Positions 16,776-25,967 of a stretch of 64,000 nt of DNA are shown in pieces. The stretch is taken from NCBI GenBank assembly GCA_903904835.1, contig CAIVEI010000141.1, positions 1-64,000 of the forward strand, read 5' to 3'. Source of the stretch: an uncultured Schlesneria sp. GTDB lineage: Bacteria; Planctomycetota; Planctomycetia; Planctomycetales; Planctomycetaceae. Both the position numbers and the translations under genes were made by a program. Below the pieces are notes generated by a model that saw nothing but the letters and a program-made list of their open reading frames with translations, was not told the DNA's origin and did no database searches. How positions within the stretch are numbered: position 1 is the first letter of the stretch; every line of letters begins with the position of its first letter.

Positions 16776-17710
16776 TTCACCGCCAATCGGTCTGGATTGA
16801 CGGCCGTCCGCAAGACGTGAACCCGGGTCAGTTGACTTGGTACTGCAGCGGGTTTGACGTATACGGTCCATTCGCGATCGTCCATTCCTAATACGGCATC
16901 GACAACCTGGCCGTAATACAGCGGAGTCGGCAGGATTCCGTCGCGTTCGGCGGTATAAACGGCGTCATTAATTCGAACCGATTTCTCTGCGGGAATCCCT
17001 TCCAGCTTGCAGAGCGGCCCACCCTGTCCCTTCAGAATGCCTTGGGCCTCAAATACGAACCCTGATTTTGTTTCACGGATTAGTTGTGCCCGACCTCGAT
17101 ATCGCGAGTCCGTCACCCGCTGAAACGTACTGGTCCAGCGACCAACGTGCTCGACCTTTCCAATCACACACCGTCCAAGCAACATCAAGTCTTCGGTAGA
17201 AAGATCCGCATCCTCACCAAAATCAATTAACGGTCGCAACGGCTTTTTTGTTGAAAGTACGAGTTCATTTTCTCGTAAACCGTTCTTGGAACCTTGATCA
17301 AGCAATTTCCCGGATCGCCATTGTTCGGCTACGGTATCACCAAGCACTGCAACTTCAGTCAGGGAGGGGGCGATCAACCGCTTTGTTCGAAGCATGGACT
17401 GGGAAATCTCTTGCTCGCCCTGATATTGTTCCGTTAACTGAGCGAGTCGCGTCTGAAGCGCACGGTTCTTCTCACGCTCGAGCGATAGCTCGTCGTTGAG
17501 ACGTTCCACGACAGCGTTGTCGGTTGCCGAACTCGATTCCGATGAACCGCCAAATACAGATGCAATCGTCTGACGCAACAAGACCTGGCCCGGTCGAATC
17601 GCATCCGTGACCGCTCCGCGTACATGCGAAACGGCGGCGTCTGGAGCGAAATAAAGTCCGACTCCTGTCAGTGAAACACAACAAATTGTTAGTACAAATC
17701 GAGGTGTCAT
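16772..17710 (-). CDS. mreC: Rod shape-determining protein MreC
   Basis: MreC is a periplasmic scaffold linking MreB to the elongation synthases. The 312-residue product has an N-terminal membrane anchor (about 5-25), a coiled coil (about 65-100, rich in Glu/Arg/Leu/Gln) and the C-terminal beta-rich MreC domain (about 115-305). It is separated from mreB by 146 bp that hold an inverted repeat, and overlaps mreD by four bases. Confidence 0.9.
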   Translation of the reverse strand: MTPRFVLTICCVSLTGVGLYFAPDAAVSHVRGAVTDAIRPGQVLLRQTIASVFGGSSESSSATDNAVVERLNDELSLEREKNRALQTRLAQLTEQYQGEQEISQSMLRTKRLIAPSLTEVAVLGDTVAEQWRSGKLLDQGSKNGLRENELVLSTKKPLRPLIDFGEDADLSTEDLMLLGRCVIGKVEHVGRWTSTFQRVTDSRYRGRAQLIRETKSGFVFEAQGILKGQGGPLCKLEGIPAEKSVRINDAVYTAERDGILPTPLYYGQVVDAVLGMDDREWTVYVKPAAVPSQLTRVHVLRTAVNPDRLAVK

Positions 17711-17753
17711 GGCCCGAGGTATTTTTCGTTAAAGGGAATCCTGTTGCGGGACA

Positions 17754-17832
17754 GTAGGGTGGGGCGAGTCTTCCAGAGCTACCATTTTTCTGCGTAAAGT
17801 CTGGTGGGCCTCGAAGACTCGACCCACCCTAC
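17754..17832. repeat. Inverted repeat inside the mre operon
   Basis: The left arm (17754-17778, GTAGGGTGGGGCGAGTCTTC...) and right arm (17809-17832) are reverse complements at about 21 of 24 positions, with a 30-base spacer. A divergent copy lies at 12693-12724. It occupies most of the mreB-mreC gap, where it could attenuate or stabilise the downstream message. Confidence 0.7.
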
Positions 17833-17856
17833 GTTTATCCGCGATTTCAAGGTCCC

Positions 17857-18906
17857 TTATAAATTACGGTTATTCGTTTCGAGACTTTCCTTCCACTGCG
17901 AAAGGTGCTCAATACAAATTGCCGCTCCGCGAACGACGGCTCGGAGTGGATCATCTGCCACTCGGACGGGAATTCCGAGTTGTTCTTCGAAGTACAGCGG
18001 TAGTCCCGGCAACAAAGCTCCGCCGCCTGAAAGGACCATTCCAGTATCAGAAAGGTCTGCGACAAGTTCGGGGTCGCACTGTTCAATCACACTTTTGACG
18101 CAATTAAGAATCGCTTCCAGCGGGCCTCGCAAGGCTTCACGAATCTGTTCGCTAGTGACAATGGCCTTTCGTGGAACGCCGCTGACGATGTCCAGTCCCC
18201 TAACTTCGCTTGTCTGTTCTTGATCCTGAGGATAGGCACAGCCGATCTTGATCTTCAACTGTTCAGCCGTTTGATCGCCGATTCGCAGAGCGAAATGCTG
18301 TTTCATGTAGTCGATAATCGCCTGATCGATTTCATCGCCCGCGACACGAAGCGATTTACTGGCGACGATCTCCGCCAAGCTCAACACCGCGACTTCCGTT
18401 GTACCGCCGCCGATATCACAGATCATGCTGGCAAGCGGTTCTGAGATCGGCAAACCCGCTCCGATACTTGCAGCTTTGGACTCGTTGATCAGGTAAACCT
18501 TGCCAGCACCTGCTCGTTCAGCACTGTTAAAAACGGCTCGCTTTTCGACGTTGGTGATGCCACCGGGAACAGCAATTACTACGTTAGGTTTAAATCCAGG
18601 AGTTGTTCGAGCGGCCTTCTGGATAAAGTAACGCAGCATCGCCTCACAGAGTTCAAAATCGGTAATCACCCCGTCCTGGATTGGTCTGACAGCGGTAATG
18701 GAATCGGGGGTCCGGCCCAACATCTGCTTGGCCAGCTTACCCACTGCCGTTCCACGTCCAAGAACTTTGCGGCTTCCCTGCTGCAGCGCTACGACAGATG
18801 GCTCATCGAGAACAACTCCCTTGCCTTGAATGGCTACGAGCGTATTCGCCGTGCCCAAATCAATGGCCAGGTCAGGACTTAACCAACGTCTCAGACGATT
18901 CAGCAT
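17857..18906 (-). CDS. mreB: Rod shape-determining protein MreB (bacterial actin)
   Basis: MreB forms membrane-associated filaments that direct cell elongation. The protein shows the actin-fold nucleotide motifs: phosphate 1 in AIDLGTANTLV (about 13-23), phosphate 2 in CDIGGGTTEVAVL (about 160-172), and the adenosine motif in LSGGGALLPGL. From the ATG at 18906 (MLNRLRRWLSPDLAIDLG) it is 349 residues, the usual length, with AAGGCGG upstream. The open frame continues to 19047 and would add 47 residues of unconserved sequence, so the shorter form is preferred. It is first in the mreB-mreC-mreD-mrdA cluster. Confidence 0.93.
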   Translation of the reverse strand: MLNRLRRWLSPDLAIDLGTANTLVAIQGKGVVLDEPSVVALQQGSRKVLGRGTAVGKLAKQMLGRTPDSITAVRPIQDGVITDFELCEAMLRYFIQKAARTTPGFKPNVVIAVPGGITNVEKRAVFNSAERAGAGKVYLINESKAASIGAGLPISEPLASMICDIGGGTTEVAVLSLAEIVASKSLRVAGDEIDQAIIDYMKQHFALRIGDQTAEQLKIKIGCAYPQDQEQTSEVRGLDIVSGVPRKAIVTSEQIREALRGPLEAILNCVKSVIEQCDPELVADLSDTGMVLSGGGALLPGLPLYFEEQLGIPVRVADDPLRAVVRGAAICIEHLSQWKESLETNNRNL

Positions 18907-19063
18907 CCGTGCATCCGCCTTGTCAATATCAGCCCAACCGAGCGCGGTCGATATCCGTTCGCCACGCCCGCTAGAGTCGGGAATGTATTCGAAAATCGGC
19001 AATTTCAGCAAGACGGGTACGTTGTGGGAGTCGTCCCGATTCTGCACTGCAATTTACCAACAA

Positions 19064-20380
19064 TCACGTCAGCTTAGGCAATGGGCCGACAGTGCAGAAA
19101 TCAGGGTTGCCAAATCGATCGATTCGGTGGCCAAAGCCATGAGCCAACGACATTAAGAACCGATTGTGTGGTACACGACCAAACTTAAGTGAACGACCCA
19201 TCTTGAAGTCCAATCCGTTGCCCACGAGCACAAATGGGATGTTGTCGAGAGTATGTGAGTTACCTTTGCCCAGTTCGTTTGTCCAGACAATCAATGTGTT
19301 ATCCAACAGTGATCCGCCACCTCCGGGTTCTGGCGTCTCAGCAAGTCGCTTGGCGAGATAGGCCACTTGTTCGGCATACCATTTGTTGATTGTGGTCAGC
19401 TTTTCTTGCGATTTTTCGTCATCATCCGGATTGTGCGACAACTCGTGATGGCCTTGATCAACCCCCAGAAAGCGCATCTTCGCATCTCCGACCGAATTCG
19501 TGTATTGCAGAGTCGCAACCCGAGTGAAGTCCGACGCAAAGCTATTCACCATCAGCTCAATTTGCATCTTGCTCAGCCGGGGCATGTTATCGGCTTCTTC
19601 TTTGACACCCGGTTCCAGATCCGGCACCGCATGCCCGATTCCGTCCACAGGCCCGGTACTTAGTTCGCGTTCCATCTCGCGTACAAATGTCGTTTGTTCC
19701 TCCAGCAGGCGTCGGTCTTCCGAATTAACATTCGACGCGAGCGTCTTCAAATCGCCTTGAAGGTCATCCAGAATGCTCTTCAGGTTCTCTTGATCCTTCA
19801 TCCGGCCGTACATTTTGGCAAACATCCGGTACGGATCGTCGATCGGAGTGTTAGGCTTATTAGGGCCAGAATACGACATTCGCGTCCATGTATCGGCTCG
19901 ATCCGGAACCATCACGCCGAACTCAAGCGATCCAAATCGAGTCCTTGTCGCTGCATCAGCTTGCAAGAAGTTTTTAATCTCTTGGTCGATCGACAACCCG
20001 CTGGACCAACCGGCCGGGGTATCCGAGCCACCCTGGATGTTCCCCGGAAAGAGTTCGATCCCCGTCAACAGGCAACCAATCCCACGCATGTGGCTGTCGC
20101 CATCACCGCGAACCTTATCGCACACCCCGTGAAGCGTCAGCAGCCGATCCTTAAACGGTTCGAGCGGTGTCAGGCTTTCCTTGAGAGTGAACTCGTCCCC
20201 TTCTTCGTCAGGCCAGAAGTTCTTTTGGACAACTCCGTTCGGGCTGAAAATGATCACAAGTCGTTGCTTGCGAGCGGTCTGGTTCGCAAACCCGAGACTC
20301 GGCAAATTCAGAATAAACGGCAAGGCGGCAGCGCTCAGTCCGATATCGCGTAGAAATTCTCGACGGGAAGGATGTGTCAT
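19064..20380 (-). CDS. DUF1552 family secreted protein (Tat signal)
   Basis: The 438-residue protein begins with a twin-arginine signal ([10 protein letters not shown] followed by a hydrophobic stretch to about residue 32) and continues as a DUF1552 domain, with [16 protein letters not shown] near residues 42-57 and [14 protein letters not shown] near the C-terminus. The fold is probably sulfatase/alkaline-phosphatase-like and the protein would fold before export, but its reaction is unknown. It follows the cytochrome-containing DUF1592 protein by 19 bases in the same direction. This is the standard planctomycete pairing, thought to act in the periplasm on polymers. The start has AGGA upstream. 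Confidence 0.9.
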   Translation of the reverse strand: MTHPSRREFLRDIGLSAAALPFILNLPSLGFANQTARKQRLVIIFSPNGVVQKNFWPDEEGDEFTLKESLTPLEPFKDRLLTLHGVCDKVRGDGDSHMRGIGCLLTGIELFPGNIQGGSDTPAGWSSGLSIDQEIKNFLQADAATRTRFGSLEFGVMVPDRADTWTRMSYSGPNKPNTPIDDPYRMFAKMYGRMKDQENLKSILDDLQGDLKTLASNVNSEDRRLLEEQTTFVREMERELSTGPVDGIGHAVPDLEPGVKEEADNMPRLSKMQIELMVNSFASDFTRVATLQYTNSVGDAKMRFLGVDQGHHELSHNPDDDEKSQEKLTTINKWYAEQVAYLAKRLAETPEPGGGGSLLDNTLIVWTNELGKGNSHTLDNIPFVLVGNGLDFKMGRSLKFGRVPHNRFLMSLAHGFGHRIDRFGNPDFCTVGPLPKLT

Positions 20381-20399
20381 TCTTTATTCCTGCTCTCTG

Positions 20400-22787
20400 C
20401 TAAGGTTGCGTTGACCCGACAACAGTTTGTGTTTTTTCATCGGCGGGCGTCAATGCTGAAGCCGCAATGATCTCGACCATCAATTTGCGAATGCTAAAGT
20501 TTTCTCGCACAAATGCTTCTCGCAGCGATTCCTTCGTCTGCGATCCGTAGGCTCGAATCGGTTGTTTGATCGCCCCATGAAATAGCTGTTCGACAAATGC
20601 GGCATGAGTCTCTGAGCTTTCCGACAGATATTTCGCCAGATCACGAACACCGTCAAACTGGACCGTTTCACCGCTTCGAGTCCGGTAGGCACCGGTCGCA
20701 ACAATCGGTTTCCCATTCTCGTCTTTTCGGAAACGACCGACCGCATCAAAGTGCTCTAAGGTGAACCCCAAAGGATTGATCATCGAATGGCATGACTGAC
20801 AAACTTCAGGACTCGTCTGCAGCGCGACCCGGTCTCGCGTGGTGAGGTCAGGCTGTAACTGCGGAGCCAGCGGCGCGACGGCTTCTGGAGGAGGACGTAG
20901 CGTCCTGCCCAGTATGCTGCGAGCCACAAAAATTCCCCGGTGGATCGGTGAACTGGTCGCAGTGTAGGCAAACCCCGTCATCAAATACGGATGCGACAAA
21001 ACTCCCGCCCGCTCATTCGACTCCAGCGAAACCTTCTGAAACTCGGCATCGATCGGCAAGTGAGCACCGTAAAATCCGGCCAGACGCCCATTCAGATACA
21101 CCGAATCTGAGAGAAGCAATTGCCGAAAATCGGATGCCTCGCTCGCCAGGATTTCGTCGAGAAACAGCTCCAGCGACGTTCGCAGATCGTTCGCCATCAC
21201 GTGGCTGAAATCCGGGAAACGTTCCGGGTCCTTACTTAGGTCCGGAACACGATCGACTTTTAACCAGCGAAACAAAAACTCACGCAACTTCGAATGCGTT
21301 CGACGATCACCAACCATTCGTTGTGCCTGTGCAAGGATCTGCTCGCGAGTCCCCAATTCTCCATTGGCCGCCTTCTGCAACAACTCTTGATCAGGTGCCG
21401 AATCCCACATTCCGAACGAAATTCGTGACGCGACGTTATAAGCGTCATTGGCGTTTGCCTGTTGAGACCCCAACTCCCGATACAGAAATCTCGGAGACTT
21501 CAGCACCAGCAGCATCACGCGATTGCTGGCGATATCGGGATCACTGGCGGAGGCGAAGTGCCGGTCGATATACCGTTGCTTCAGTTCGTCGCTCAGTGGC
21601 CGACGAAATGCAATCTCGGCCAATCTTCTGCAAAACGCTTTCAATTTTTCGGCCCGTTCCGGCGTATCCGGTTTTGAGCCCGAAAGCTGATTGAGATGGT
21701 TCCCGATATAGCCGGCCACTTCAATCGCTGCTTCCGTGGTTGCCTGATCCCATTCCTTCGAAATTGTCGTCGCACGTTCCCAGCCAAAACTTCGATCGTC
21801 GGGTGGAAACGATGTCGTCACGACACAGGTTTCCGGCGGCTGACTGGGGCTGAGACATCGAGCAGGAATCACTTCGCCGACAAGATTTGGTCGCTTCCAT
21901 TCCAACGAGATCGATGCTTTTGCTGGTGGTTTCTCCTTGGCTTTCTGATCCTTCACCCCTTGTGAAGCCTTCGAAAATTCCAGACGCAACGGATAGCTTC
22001 GCCCACCTAGCAGGAAGATCGTTCCCCGATGTTCTGTATCTGTCCCCGATTTCACATAGGCATCAACCAACGGACGTCTCTGATCATTGACCCACAAACG
22101 AGTTGCCTGGTCGGTTCGCACGAGAAATTCGTACTCGCCGGTATCCGGCGCGAAGACCGATCCTCGCCACTTGATCGCGAATTCATACGGTTCGATCTTA
22201 GACCCTTCAGGATTATCCGCATCAGGACTTTTGTCCTGAAAGTCGAAGGAAACAACCGGATCGACCCGCTCAAACACTCGATCGTTGCCACCAAAATTTC
22301 GTGACTTAAAGTATTCGGCAACAAGCCCGACCCGGTCATCCGAACTTCCCGGTCCACGGAACCTACCGATCATGTCCGCGACCGCATTTCGATATTGCCT
22401 GACGGTCAAATGTGACAGCTCGACGCGAGCCGACTTGTTACGAGCCTGCGCCGTCGACGAATAGAAGGTCTCGTGGATGAACTGGGAAACGCGAGCCGCT
22501 TCGTCTCCGATACACGTTCCTGGTTTGTCTTCGGGCATCGACTTGCTGATGTACTCTGTCAACTCGCCAATCGACCGGTCACCAACCAGCGGATGAGCAT
22601 AACTTTCGACCTTTCCTTCCCCCTTTGCTCCGTGACAGGACGCGCACTTTGACTGGTAAATCATCTCCCCCGTCGGAGCTTCGTCAGCATATGCCGTCAG
22701 CGAGAGCAACCCAATCACCACGCTCAAAGCGAAACGGTTTCGAAGTGATTGCGTGGGAATTACGGTGAGCAGTAATCTTGTGTGCAT
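20400..22787 (-). CDS. Secreted cytochrome c protein with DUF1587-PA14-DUF1592-DUF1588-DUF1585 architecture
   Basis: This 795-residue protein has a signal peptide (to about residue 34) and a cytochrome c domain with haem motif CASCH at about 49-53. DUF1587 follows (about 120-145, LSHLTVRQYRNAVADMIG). A PA14-like beta domain lies at about 150-310 (LVAEYFKSRNF..., then DTGEYEFLVRTDQATRLWVN), the sort that often binds carbohydrate. DUF1592, DUF1588 (GVLSHPYLMTGFAYT, PIHRGIFVARSILG) and DUF1585 complete it. A second CxxCH (CQSCH) occurs at about residue 662. It is translated with the DUF1552 protein downstream. The pair is known from planctomycete polysaccharide-degradation loci; no substrate clue is present here. 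Confidence 0.9.
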   Translation of the reverse strand: MHTRLLLTVIPTQSLRNRFALSVVIGLLSLTAYADEAPTGEMIYQSKCASCHGAKGEGKVESYAHPLVGDRSIGELTEYISKSMPEDKPGTCIGDEAARVSQFIHETFYSSTAQARNKSARVELSHLTVRQYRNAVADMIGRFRGPGSSDDRVGLVAEYFKSRNFGGNDRVFERVDPVVSFDFQDKSPDADNPEGSKIEPYEFAIKWRGSVFAPDTGEYEFLVRTDQATRLWVNDQRRPLVDAYVKSGTDTEHRGTIFLLGGRSYPLRLEFSKASQGVKDQKAKEKPPAKASISLEWKRPNLVGEVIPARCLSPSQPPETCVVTTSFPPDDRSFGWERATTISKEWDQATTEAAIEVAGYIGNHLNQLSGSKPDTPERAEKLKAFCRRLAEIAFRRPLSDELKQRYIDRHFASASDPDIASNRVMLLVLKSPRFLYRELGSQQANANDAYNVASRISFGMWDSAPDQELLQKAANGELGTREQILAQAQRMVGDRRTHSKLREFLFRWLKVDRVPDLSKDPERFPDFSHVMANDLRTSLELFLDEILASEASDFRQLLLSDSVYLNGRLAGFYGAHLPIDAEFQKVSLESNERAGVLSHPYLMTGFAYTATSSPIHRGIFVARSILGRTLRPPPEAVAPLAPQLQPDLTTRDRVALQTSPEVCQSCHSMINPLGFTLEHFDAVGRFRKDENGKPIVATGAYRTRSGETVQFDGVRDLAKYLSESSETHAAFVEQLFHGAIKQPIRAYGSQTKESLREAFVRENFSIRKLMVEIIAASALTPADEKTQTVVGSTQP

Positions 22788-23221
22788 AGCTCAAATGACC
22801 GTCTGCGCATCAACGCATTTAAGGAGTGCAACCGGGCGGGAGATCGGCATGTGTATTTCGAGGCTGCGGGAAAATCGCTGTAGAAGATCTCGATTTCGTG
22901 AAACCGGCTAATCAAAATCGAGCTGTAAACTTCTTGTCGGAGATGTTCGGGCAACCAGCCAAGTATACCTCATTCACTGGTCAAAATCCATGAGATTCTG
23001 ACAGCGTTCTCGAAGCTGAAAAAGCCTGGTTGCTGTCCAACGCACGACCCATCCGGTCGCAGGACGAGCTCGGACTTCCCTCAAAACTGGCGATCTTCGT
23101 TTCGCGAGGGCCTTGTGTCATCGTCCTGGCTTCCAACCCAAACGCACCAGACGAAGCCGTGACGCGCGAGATGCCACGCTGACCTCAAGTCGTCAGCGCC
23201 CTAAATCTAATGACCTTGGGC
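22788..23221. other. 434-bp intergenic region
   Basis: It must hold the promoter of the DUF1592 gene and the end of the next minus-strand gene. A short hairpin GCTGAC/GTCAGC at about 23180-23201 lies just past the stop of the coiled-coil protein gene and may help end its transcript, although it has no T-run. I see nothing else. Confidence 0.4.
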
Positions 23222-24874
23222 TTACTTGGCCGATTTGCCCTTGGACTTTTCCAGGGAGTCGAAATAACTCTTGATGCTTTCATGATACCCTGGCGGAATC
23301 TGTTCGGTGTTCATGGCTTCCATCGCACCCTGCTTGACCGACTGCATCAATTGCTTGTAATCGCGGACGACTTCACCCTTTTCCGCTTCACCTTTGGTCT
23401 GCATCGAAAGGAGCATTTTGCCGGCGACGACTGCCGACTTGGATTGCTCGCTCTTGAACCCCGTCTCCACAGAATCATCTTCGGCAGCCTCCCCACCCTT
23501 GCCAAAACCAGGGCCCCCGTCGGCGAACTCACCATTTTTCTCTTGAACATCATCACTGTCGTTCTCGCCAGATCCGGCCATCATCTCGGCGTACATCGCC
23601 TCGTAATCGGCCAGCGTCTTGCACTTTTCGCACTTGCCACCGTCGAGCTTTTCCTGATCGTTGACCTTCTTGGCCTGTTGAATTGTCTTCAGTGCCTCTT
23701 CCAGCTCTTTCATGTCTTTGACGGCCTGTTCGACCTGTTCAAGCTCCTGTTCGCTGAGTTCCAGCGACTGTAATGCGGCCTGCATCGCTTCCTGTTGCAG
23801 ATCTTTATTCTCGGCCAGATCCATCTGCTGCATGGCGCGTTCGAGTGCCGTGGCCAATTGTTCGTTGTTCAGCTTGTCATGAGCCAGCTTGTCGAGATTC
23901 TGCAGACGTTCTTTCAACTCTTGCATCAACTCGGCTCGCTTGACCGGGTCTTTCGTCGCCGCAAGTTGTTGCAGTTGCTCTTTCAATTCCTTGAGCTCGT
24001 TCTGGACCCCGCCTGCATCCCCGTCCTGAAGTTCTTTCACCCACTTCTGCAGTTTCTCGTCCTGGTTGGCACCGAACTGCTGATCGCTGGACGCAGACGA
24101 CTTCATCAGGTCTTTCAGTTTTTCGCTACTGATCTGACGCCAAAGCTTGCCGATATCCTTTTGTTCGCTGGATAACATTTTGAGATTTTCCAGCTTCTGA
24201 TCCGCTTTCATCTTGTTGAACGTCAGCTTCAGATCTTCGATCGCCGCATCCGTCGCGTTGCTTTCTTCATGCTCTTCGTTTTGTCGCTTGACCTCTTCCA
24301 GTCGAAGTTCCGTCGCCTTCTTCCCTTCCGTCAGTCGTTCGTTACGTTTTTCGTTCAGCTTAGCCGCCGCGACTTTTCCGAATGGATCGAACTGAGGGAG
24401 GAACAGCACGCCAAGAGCCACCAAGCCGGGAACCCAGACGGCGTGCCAGAATCGCTGTTGCCATGTGAACGGCAAAACCCGATCAACGGTCACCCCTGCC
24501 GAGCGAGCTTCCGCCGACTGGATCACCAGTGGCTGATAAGCACCAGCCGACGTCTCCAGCAACGAGACCGTCAGATAAAGATCTTTCGCACCCATCGCCC
24601 TGTCGACCAGACGAGCCGCATCGGGAAGAGTCGGACGACGATGCACCAGAAACGCGAGTAATCCCGCCGCGAGCGGAACCGCACCGAATGCCAGCCAGGT
24701 CTCAGGAGCGGCTGGCATCGCGAAGAGTCCCGTGAAACGCGCCGCGAGCAACACGACTGCAAACAGACCGCAAAATATGAGAAACGTCCAGTAAAAGCTG
24801 TGACCAACGGCGACAAACCGCATCCGCTTCAGGACGTTCTTCAACAACCGTGAGGTGAGTGATGCTTCGGACAT
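23222..24874 (-). CDS. Membrane protein with long coiled-coil region (unknown function)
   Basis: I do not recognise a named family. From the ATG at 24874 (MSEASLTSRLLK, preceded by GGAAGGG) the product is about 550 residues. It has two close hydrophobic segments (about 25-75), a short soluble part, and a third membrane segment (about 140-165). A long alpha-helical region very rich in Lys, Glu, Gln and Leu follows (about 175-420), almost certainly coiled coil. A CEKCKTL motif lies near residue 435, a glycine/acidic stretch near 465-490, and a lysine-rich tail at the end. The layout resembles DUF4175-type envelope proteins, but I cannot confirm this. It is upstream of, but not tightly linked to, the DUF1592 gene. 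Confidence 0.75.
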   Translation of the reverse strand: MSEASLTSRLLKNVLKRMRFVAVGHSFYWTFLIFCGLFAVVLLAARFTGLFAMPAAPETWLAFGAVPLAAGLLAFLVHRRPTLPDAARLVDRAMGAKDLYLTVSLLETSAGAYQPLVIQSAEARSAGVTVDRVLPFTWQQRFWHAVWVPGLVALGVLFLPQFDPFGKVAAAKLNEKRNERLTEGKKATELRLEEVKRQNEEHEESNATDAAIEDLKLTFNKMKADQKLENLKMLSSEQKDIGKLWRQISSEKLKDLMKSSASSDQQFGANQDEKLQKWVKELQDGDAGGVQNELKELKEQLQQLAATKDPVKRAELMQELKERLQNLDKLAHDKLNNEQLATALERAMQQMDLAENKDLQQEAMQAALQSLELSEQELEQVEQAVKDMKELEEALKTIQQAKKVNDQEKLDGGKCEKCKTLADYEAMYAEMMAGSGENDSDDVQEKNGEFADGGPGFGKGGEAAEDDSVETGFKSEQSKSAVVAGKMLLSMQTKGEAEKGEVVRDYKQLMQSVKQGAMEAMNTEQIPPGYHESIKSYFDSLEKSKGKSAK

Positions 24875-24969
24875 TTTCCAAACCCTTCCGTAGACGATAT
24901 GTCTCAAATCGGCATGCGGTAGCTTATCCCGATAGATTTTCCGAATCAAGCGTAATCATTTCGACGCAG

Positions 24970-25890
24970 TCATTTTGTCATTGACTTTTTCTTTTCTTCC
25001 CATTTGGCAATCCATTTCTCGGGATCGTCGTCGAAAGCCGATTTACAGCCCGAACAACAGACCCAGAATGTCTGACCCTTGTAACTGACCGAAATCGTCC
25101 CCAGCCCTTGGGAAATAATGCACGTCTTGTCCCCGTAGTCGGTTTCGCTAAGTGCAAATGAGGTCCCTTCGCGCTGCGTGTGGACAGTGTCAACGCGGCT
25201 GAATGACCCGCTTCCCCGCTTCCGATCGACCTCAAGGATGTACCGATTGTTTTCCTGCTGGTTGAATGTGATTCGCCATTGCTCGCCCGATCCGTTCGGT
25301 TCCGGCTCCGTCAATTGCAGTTTATAAGTTCGTTGAAGCTTCTTTTCATCTGTCGCCACATCCCGAATAGGTTCAATGAATGTCCCTCGAAAGGTCCGCT
25401 CCGTCCCTTCCGCGTCCTTGGCCTTTAACTCGAACTGGTCCGATTCTGGCAGGTACGACAATCGTCCGTTTCGAATATAGGCTCCTTTCTCAGAGACCAT
25501 CCTCAGTCCCGGAAACTTTGGATCACTGACCCAGTCATACGCCCATTGAGGCTGATCGGCGATCGCCTTTTGTGATAATCCCTTCCAGCTCCCCAGCAGA
25601 ATCTGAAACGGCTTCAGAGCCAATCGGACCGATTCGATTTGTTCTGCAGTCGACTTGACGGGTGCTCCCCCCACGCTCGAACTGGCACCAATCTCGATCG
25701 GCGTCAGCGTTCGTCGCTTCGCGGCTGGTTTTTCGTGTTGCTCAATCGGTTTTGCAGAAGAGATGTCGGCGGTCGAAGTGGGTGCGGCATTCGATGAATC
25801 AGGCTTAAGAGACGTGGCCTTTGTACCGCAGGAAAGTCCGGAACAGATCAGGCAAGCCATCACAAGAAATCGAAACCGGGACGGCTTCAT
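24970..25890 (-). CDS. Lipoprotein with C-terminal TRASH/YHS-like metal-binding domain
   Basis: The ATG at 25890 has GGAG eight bases upstream and gives 306 residues. A signal peptide with lipobox (CSGLSC) precedes a proline/serine linker. A central beta domain (about 85-240) with SWKGLSQKAI and GAYIRNGRLSY carries no recognised function. The last 45 residues hold a cysteine-rich TRASH-like module (CCSGCKSAFDDDPEKW) that normally binds metal. Another Cys precedes it at KTCI. It may sense or carry a metal on the cell envelope. It lies between the coiled-coil protein and a DUF4173-like membrane protein on the same strand. Confidence 0.8.
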   Translation of the reverse strand: MKPSRFRFLVMACLICSGLSCGTKATSLKPDSSNAAPTSTADISSAKPIEQHEKPAAKRRTLTPIEIGASSSVGGAPVKSTAEQIESVRLALKPFQILLGSWKGLSQKAIADQPQWAYDWVSDPKFPGLRMVSEKGAYIRNGRLSYLPESDQFELKAKDAEGTERTFRGTFIEPIRDVATDEKKLQRTYKLQLTEPEPNGSGEQWRITFNQQENNRYILEVDRKRGSGSFSRVDTVHTQREGTSFALSETDYGDKTCIISQGLGTISVSYKGQTFWVCCSGCKSAFDDDPEKWIAKWEEKKKSMTK

Positions 25891-25967
25891 TACATCATCT
25901 CCGATAAATTTTCCAAAACGCCACCAAAGGAAGTATACGTCACAATGAACCTGGTTTGAACCTTGTC

